From Planctomycetota bacterium (GTDB lineage Bacteria > Planctomycetota > Planctomycetia > Planctomycetales > Planctomycetaceae): a DNA stretch of 64,000 nucleotides. The notes under the pieces are model-generated. The model made no database searches, was not told the DNA's origin, and saw only the letters and a list, made by a program, of their open reading frames with translations. This document shows, piece after piece, positions 59,967 to 64,000 of the stretch; position 1 is the stretch's first letter; the number at the start of each line of letters is the position of its first letter. The translations under genes were made by a program, and so were the position numbers. Where the stretch lies: positions 1-64,000 of the forward strand of contig VGZH01000020.1 of NCBI GenBank assembly GCA_016872645.1, in the 5' to 3' direction.

Positions 59967-62900
59967 TCATCGGATCGTGACGAAATCGTTGTGATTCAAG
60001 AGTACTCGGACAAGGCTTTCTCGGCTGCGGGTATCGGCGGGATTGGTCAGGAATTGGGCACAGGTCGCGATTTCGGATGCGGTTGGCTGACGAGACAGGA
60101 TGCGTTCGAAGGCGGCAGTGATGAAATCGCCGGCGGTTGTTTCAGTGAGCGACACGACGATGTCCGTGCTGACTTTGTGGATCATTTCGCTGTTGGTCAG
60201 CGCGAGTGCCTGCTGCGGGACGATGCTCTTGGTGCGACGATAGCAGTCGAGCGGATTCGGGGCATCGAACAGTTCGCCGAGGGGACTCATGCCTCCTTGC
60301 TCCGGGAAGACCGAGTAGTACAGGCTGCGTCGAAAGGTCTTGAGGGCGTCGGTATTCTCCAGTTCTTGGCCGCCGAGTTTCGGGTCGAGCTTGCCGGCGA
60401 CGAACAGCACGCTGTCTCGCACGACTTCGGCTTCCATCCGGCCGGGGTTCATGCGCCAGAGGAGACGGTTTTCAGGATCGTGATTGATTGCCGTACCGCG
60501 ACCGTCGGGGGACGACCCGGGTGATGAATCGAGCCGACCGCTTCCTGACGGTCGCAGTACGGATTCGATGACTCCGACCGACGACACTCGCCGGTAAGCC
60601 GCGCTCGTTACGATCAGTCGATGCAGGTGCTTCATACTCCAGCCGGAGTCCATGAATTCGACGGCAAGCCAGTCAAGCAGTTCGGGATGAGTCGGCTTCG
60701 CTCCGTTGCGGCCGAAGTCGGTGATGCTCGTGACGAGCGGCTGATGAAAGTGATGCGACCAGATGTGATTGACGGCGACGCGCGCGGTGAGTGGGTTGTC
60801 GCGCGAAGTCATCCACTCGGTGAGCGCTTTGCGCCGGCCGGTGCTCGTCTTCGCATATGTTGGGCCCAGCGGGGTGTAGGTTTCGACCAGCGGTTCATTC
60901 GCGGCCGCCTTCGCCTTCTCCAAAATCGGACGCGCGGCGGCGAGCCCTTTCGTTGCGGCATCGACCTCTTTTGCACGATTCATGTCGGTCATCGGCTTCG
61001 CTTCGGCGACAGCGAGTGCGTTCTCCTGCGCGAGAACTTCCGCTTCGGCCTTGCGGAGAGAAGCCTCACGTTCGAGTCTGTTGGCGTTACGAGCGGACGA
61101 AATCACGTCAACGCTTTGGCGAGCCGATGGGCGTAAGCCCTCGGACCCGTCTTGAGTATTCGCGTTGGTGCGGGGGCTGCCCCCCTCCGGCTCGCCATTT
61201 CGTTTCGTAGTGGTCACTTCGCCGAACTTCGCGCGGTCGGCGGCGATGCGGGCTTCGAGGCTGGCGAGGTCGGCGCGAGCGGCGAGGAGTTTTGATTCAG
61301 CCGCGCGAGCCGGTAACGACGCAGCATCGACGGCCCGGCGAGCAGCGAGCAACTTCGTCCACAATTCGCGCAGCGATCCATTGCCGGCGGTTGTCGAAAC
61401 GACCGACGTCGCAGGAGCCACCGCGAACGACGAAGTCGCCCAACCGGCGATCCCCACAATGTCGCGATCGGCAGTGAACGTCGGAGCCTCGAAGTCATAG
61501 AACGCAACACGAATCGGAGCGGCATCCCCGACAGCGGGTGCAGTCAGCACGACATCGTCGATGACGGCCACACTGCCGGTGCGGGCGTCGAAGCTGAGTG
61601 CTTTCGTCGCGTCGCCGACGGGATTCCAGCCGTTGAGCGCAACCGGAACTGCATCGACCAGCAGCTTGTCGTCGGTCAGCGAGCGCACCGACAGCAAGCA
61701 GCGATCGGCTTTCGTTTCGAGCTTCAGCGAAACTACAAAGCGTTTTTGTCCAGCCGCAAAGTCGTAGCGGCCGGCTTCGAATTCGGTGAAGCTGCCCGGT
61801 TGATACGACATCACCCGGCCCTTCTCGAACGCGATGTAGCCGGAGGTCAGACCTTTGACGATGTCCTTTGCGAACTGAAAGTTGAAGTGCGCATCGTTCA
61901 GGATCAGCAGTTGAAAACTGAATGTCGTACCGTCGTCGAGCGATTTGAGATGCTGCACTCCGTTGTGTAACGTGCGTCGTCCGGCGGTGGCGTCGAAGAG
62001 AAGCGATTGTTTGCCGACAAGCGCCCCAGGCCGCACGGACTGTTCGGCCTCTTTCGCTGCCGCGCCGTAGGCGGCTTCGGCTTGAGCGAGTTGTTGCTTC
62101 GCGGACTCCGAAGCCTCCGACTTCGGCACTCTGCTGAGTTGCGACTCGACCGTCGCGATTGCCGCGCGAGCATCCTTTAACATCGTCTCGACGATCGCCG
62201 GGCGGAGGCCCGGATAGAACGCTGACGTCGGGAGGTTGATCGGCGCGATTGGTAAAGACGAATGCGCACGACGCACCAGCGAGTGGTCGCGCGCGTCGTT
62301 CGGTGTCGTCGCAGACGCGGAATCACGGTTCCGATCACTCGCTGGCGCGTCTTGCTGGTGGATCTGGAGAAATGCCGGCACACCCGGCGATATCGAACCG
62401 CGTTCTTTCACGCGATTGCGTTCGTCGCCGCCGGTGTAGAACCACGTCGGGGCGTCGGGTGTCTTGTCGAAGATACGGACGGCTCCGAGTCGCTGAATCT
62501 TGCGGAGTTTGCCATAGTCATAGTCTTCAAACGGTCCCGGATCGGCTTCGCCCGGCTCGCGGTCTTGGCGGATGTAGATCGGCTCGAAGAACGCTCGCAG
62601 CCGAAAATAATCCTCCTGCGTGATCGGGTCGTACTTGTGGTCGTGGCAGTGAGCACAATTGAACGTCAGGCCGAGAAACGCTTTGCCGGTGTGCTCGACC
62701 GTGCTGCGCATCCAGTCGTTCGGATTGAGTGCGTACCAGTTGCGAATCAAGTAACCGGTCGCGACCGTCGCCTCGTCGTCTTCAGGACAGACCTCGTCGG
62801 CCGCGAGCATCTCGCGAATCATCCGGTCATAGCCGTGATCGTTGTTCAATGATCGCACGATCCAATCTCGCCAACGCCATATCTGCGGAGCGCTGTTCCA

Positions 62901-63644
62901 GACATCTGGCACATGCCGTCTCCCATGCCAATCGGCGTACCGCCACAAATCCATCCAATGCCGAGCCCACCGTTCGCCGTGCCGAGGATCACGCAGCAGC
63001 CGATCGACAACGTCTTCGTAAGCCGTCGGCGATTCGTCCGCGAGAAACGCCCGCAACTCCTCGCGAGTCGGCGGCAGTCCGATCAAGTCGAGATAAACGC
63101 GCCGGAGCAAGACATGCTTCTCGGCAGAGGGACGTGGTTCGATGCCCGCGGCTTCGAGTTTCGCCGCGACAAACGCGTCAACTTCATTTCGAACTTCGGA
63201 TTTTGAATTTCGGATTTCCGGCCCAACCGGGCGGCTCGGTTTCTTAAATGCCCAATGCTCGCGCGGGTCTGGTTCTGGCTGCTCGTTCTCCGGCGACATC
63301 GCTCCTTGCTCAACCCACGCTTTGAAAAGTGCCCTCTGCTCAGCAGTCAGCGGCTTCCCCTCCGCCGGCATCCGCAGCGAGTCGTCTTGAGAAGTGATCC
63401 GCTCGACCAGCAAACTTTCAGCGACTTTTCCCGCAACTACCGCTGGACCACCATCACCGCCGCGACGCAACATCGCACCGGTGTCGAGTCGCAGACCAGC
63501 CGTCTGCTTCAACGCTCCGTGACAGGCAAAACAACGCTCTTTCAAAATCGGCTTGATGTCGCGCAGATAATCGACAACGGGTGCCTGGGCAGATGCTGGT
63601 AAGGCAATCGCTAGCGTGATCCCGAAGGCAAGGACGACTTTCAT
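59967..63644 (-). CDS. Secreted DUF1549/DUF1553 cytochrome-c-like protein with four inserted repeats
   Basis: A 1225-residue protein. ATG 63644 (MKVVLAFGITLAIALPASAQ) follows GGGGA and gives a signal peptide. The N-terminus has the heme motif CFACH (about 37-41), a distal MPAE, DUF1549 (LIGLPPTREELRAF, HGERWARHWMDLWRYADWHG, CAHCHDHKYDP), a long coiled-coil-bearing middle (LASLEARIAADR, REASLRKAEAEVLAQENALA), and DUF1553 (NPLTARVAVNHIWSHHFHQP). It is longer than its paralogues (1035, 1190), partly from insertions at about residues 141-151, 430-459, 816-842 and 1028-1051. It is probably the first gene of the DUF1501 unit downstream. Confidence 0.88.
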   Translation of the reverse strand: MKVVLAFGITLAIALPASAQAPVVDYLRDIKPILKERCFACHGALKQTAGLRLDTGAMLRRGGDGGPAVVAGKVAESLLVERITSQDDSLRMPAEGKPLTAEQRALFKAWVEQGAMSPENEQPEPDPREHWAFKKPSRPVGPEIRNSKSEVRNEVDAFVAAKLEAAGIEPRPSAEKHVLLRRVYLDLIGLPPTREELRAFLADESPTAYEDVVDRLLRDPRHGERWARHWMDLWRYADWHGRRHVPDVWNSAPQIWRWRDWIVRSLNNDHGYDRMIREMLAADEVCPEDDEATVATGYLIRNWYALNPNDWMRSTVEHTGKAFLGLTFNCAHCHDHKYDPITQEDYFRLRAFFEPIYIRQDREPGEADPGPFEDYDYGKLRKIQRLGAVRIFDKTPDAPTWFYTGGDERNRVKERGSISPGVPAFLQIHQQDAPASDRNRDSASATTPNDARDHSLVRRAHSSLPIAPINLPTSAFYPGLRPAIVETMLKDARAAIATVESQLSRVPKSEASESAKQQLAQAEAAYGAAAKEAEQSVRPGALVGKQSLLFDATAGRRTLHNGVQHLKSLDDGTTFSFQLLILNDAHFNFQFAKDIVKGLTSGYIAFEKGRVMSYQPGSFTEFEAGRYDFAAGQKRFVVSLKLETKADRCLLSVRSLTDDKLLVDAVPVALNGWNPVGDATKALSFDARTGSVAVIDDVVLTAPAVGDAAPIRVAFYDFEAPTFTADRDIVGIAGWATSSFAVAPATSVVSTTAGNGSLRELWTKLLAARRAVDAASLPARAAESKLLAARADLASLEARIAADRAKFGEVTTTKRNGEPEGGSPRTNANTQDGSEGLRPSARQSVDVISSARNANRLEREASLRKAEAEVLAQENALAVAEAKPMTDMNRAKEVDAATKGLAAARPILEKAKAAANEPLVETYTPLGPTYAKTSTGRRKALTEWMTSRDNPLTARVAVNHIWSHHFHQPLVTSITDFGRNGAKPTHPELLDWLAVEFMDSGWSMKHLHRLIVTSAAYRRVSSVGVIESVLRPSGSGRLDSSPGSSPDGRGTAINHDPENRLLWRMNPGRMEAEVVRDSVLFVAGKLDPKLGGQELENTDALKTFRRSLYYSVFPEQGGMSPLGELFDAPNPLDCYRRTKSIVPQQALALTNSEMIHKVSTDIVVSLTETTAGDFITAAFERILSRQPTASEIATCAQFLTNPADTRSRESLVRVLLNHNDFVTIR
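60491..60562. repeat. In-frame palindromic insertion, 72 bp
   Basis: CCGTACCGCGACCGTC (60491-60506) pairs with 60547-60562 at 15 of 16 positions. 72 bp is 24 codons; it falls in the DUF1553 domain, giving RPSGSGRLDSSPGSSPDGRG. Confidence 0.8.
61118..61196. repeat. In-frame palindromic insertion, 79 bp core
   Basis: Outer ends GGCGAGCCG and CGGCTCGCC are perfect; the 28-bp terminal segments match at 21 positions, each with a GGG/CCC hairpin. It is translated as a loop (EPEGGSPRTNANTQDGSEG) within the coiled-coil region of the DUF1553 protein. Confidence 0.75.
62266..62355. repeat. In-frame palindromic insertion, 90 bp
   Basis: Arms at 62266-62288 and 62333-62355 pair at 20 of 23 positions; 90 bp is 30 codons. 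The 5' arm matches that at 34122-34144 at 21 of 23 positions, so this is the same element in a second gene, with a longer loop. Confidence 0.85.
63190..63222. repeat. In-frame TTCGGATTT-type repeat
   Basis: GAACTTCGGATTTTGAATT followed by TCGGATTTCCGG, read in the minus frame as PEIRNSKSEVRNE. Near-identical 'TTCGGATTT' strings are a familiar spacer repeat. It is AT-rich compared with the rest of the gene and lies between the cytochrome and DUF1549 parts. Confidence 0.65.
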
Positions 63645-63669
63645 GCTTTCGATCCCCGTGACGAGGCCA

Positions 63670-64000
63670 TCAGTCCTTGAGCTTGTACCGCGATCGCAAT
63701 TCTTTGCGCATCGCCGCGACCGTCGCCGCGTGCGCGGCATCGTTCGCGAGATTCTTCAACTCACCTGGATCGGAGTCATGATCGTAAAGCTCGGTTCCTT
63801 TATCACCACTGTTCCATTCAGTGTAGCGGAACCGTTCTGTTCGGATCGAGCGGCCGACAATGCTCGGCTTCGTCGGCGGTGCATTCGTCATCGTCGGAGT
63901 GCCGCGAGTCACCTGCGTCAGAGCCGGCTTGTCCCACGCGGCATTCGGGTCATCGAGCAACGGCTTGAGACTCTTGCCGTCGAGCGGAGTGTGAGTCTTC
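63670..64000 (-). CDS. Sulfatase, C-terminal end (N-terminus off the window)
   Basis: An open minus-strand frame from the right edge with stop at 63670; about 109 residues are visible. TPLDGKSLKPLLDDP and ELYDHDSDPGELKNLANDAA, with RTERFRYTEWNSG, are the typical C-terminal region of sulfatases (iduronate-2-sulfatase type). The catalytic CxPxR motif lies outside the window. It ends 25 bp before the DUF1553 start, so it is co-transcribed with it and suggests sulfated polysaccharides as the target of this cluster. Confidence 0.9.
   Translation of the reverse strand, partial: KTHTPLDGKSLKPLLDDPNAAWDKPALTQVTRGTPTMTNAPPTKPSIVGRSIRTERFRYTEWNSGDKGTELYDHDSDPGELKNLANDAAHAATVAAMRKELRSRYKLKD

Noticed and set aside
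1-64000. CRISPR arrays, insertion sequences, prophage, rRNA
   Set aside because: No regularly spaced repeats, transposase, integrase or phage structural motifs, and no rRNA-like blocks were seen; the repeats found are palindromic spacer elements.

Overview
The window reads as a chromosomal segment of a planctomycete (phylum Planctomycetota, probably order Planctomycetales). The evidence is the protein families. There are three very large secreted proteins with a cytochrome-c motif plus DUF1549/DUF1553, two DUF1501 proteins, two 'PVC-type heme-binding CxxCH' proteins, a Tat-exported Gfo/Idh/MocA oxidoreductase, a CRTAC1-like FG-GAP protein, a sulfatase end and several PQQ or PD40 propellers. 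GC content is high, spacers are long, and no phage, insertion sequence, CRISPR, tRNA or rRNA was found. Two genes run off the edges: a SulP permease (left) and a sulfatase (right).

Layout. 1-2.6 kb: SulP permease, an NTF2-like protein, and a degraded zone with start-less coding relics. 3.0-6.0 kb: an enolase-superfamily sugar-acid dehydratase facing a beta-barrel porin. 6.6-14.5 kb, minus strand: Gfo/Idh/MocA, a DUF1549/DUF1553 cytochrome, a fungal-type cystathionine gamma-synthase and DUF1501. 14.6-22 kb: a secreted unknown, a neutral-ceramidase-like Tat protein, a second DUF1549/1553 protein and a second trans-sulfuration enzyme. 22.0-25.2 kb, plus strand: hpf-ptsN-ptsH-ptsI, a PTS phosphorelay with no sugar permease. 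25.7-31.2 kb: RNase E/G, rplU, and class II ribonucleotide reductase behind a long structured leader. 31.5-35.8 kb: two secreted propeller proteins. 35.9-42.8 kb: a polyamine and arginine block (speA, speB, a HAD phosphatase, argB, argD, argF). 42.9-50.7 kb: CRTAC1-like protein, an M50 peptidase/HlyD chimera with a separate HlyD adaptor, a PQQ propeller with EF-hands, and a PEP-mutase/isocitrate-lyase enzyme. 50.7-53.8 kb: a truncated Tat gene and a 948-residue protein with a long disordered tail. 53.9-64 kb, minus strand: sulfatase, DUF1553, DUF1501, PVC heme protein and a 2-hydroxyacid oxidase, which looks like a secreted polymer-degradation and oxidation cluster.

The most unusual signal is a set of at least ten families of palindromic repeats of about 25-110 bp. 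Some lie in spacers, where a few also form intrinsic terminators. Others sit inside open reading frames without breaking them. Three giant secreted proteins (32776-35829, 55083-58205, 59967-63644) carry seven such insertions. One family is present in two of these genes and is translated in the same frame in both. Other points worth checking are a non-canonical HPr (no Arg next to the active His, no regulatory Ser), an ornithine carbamoyltransferase with HDLP in place of HCLP, and the nrdJ leader.
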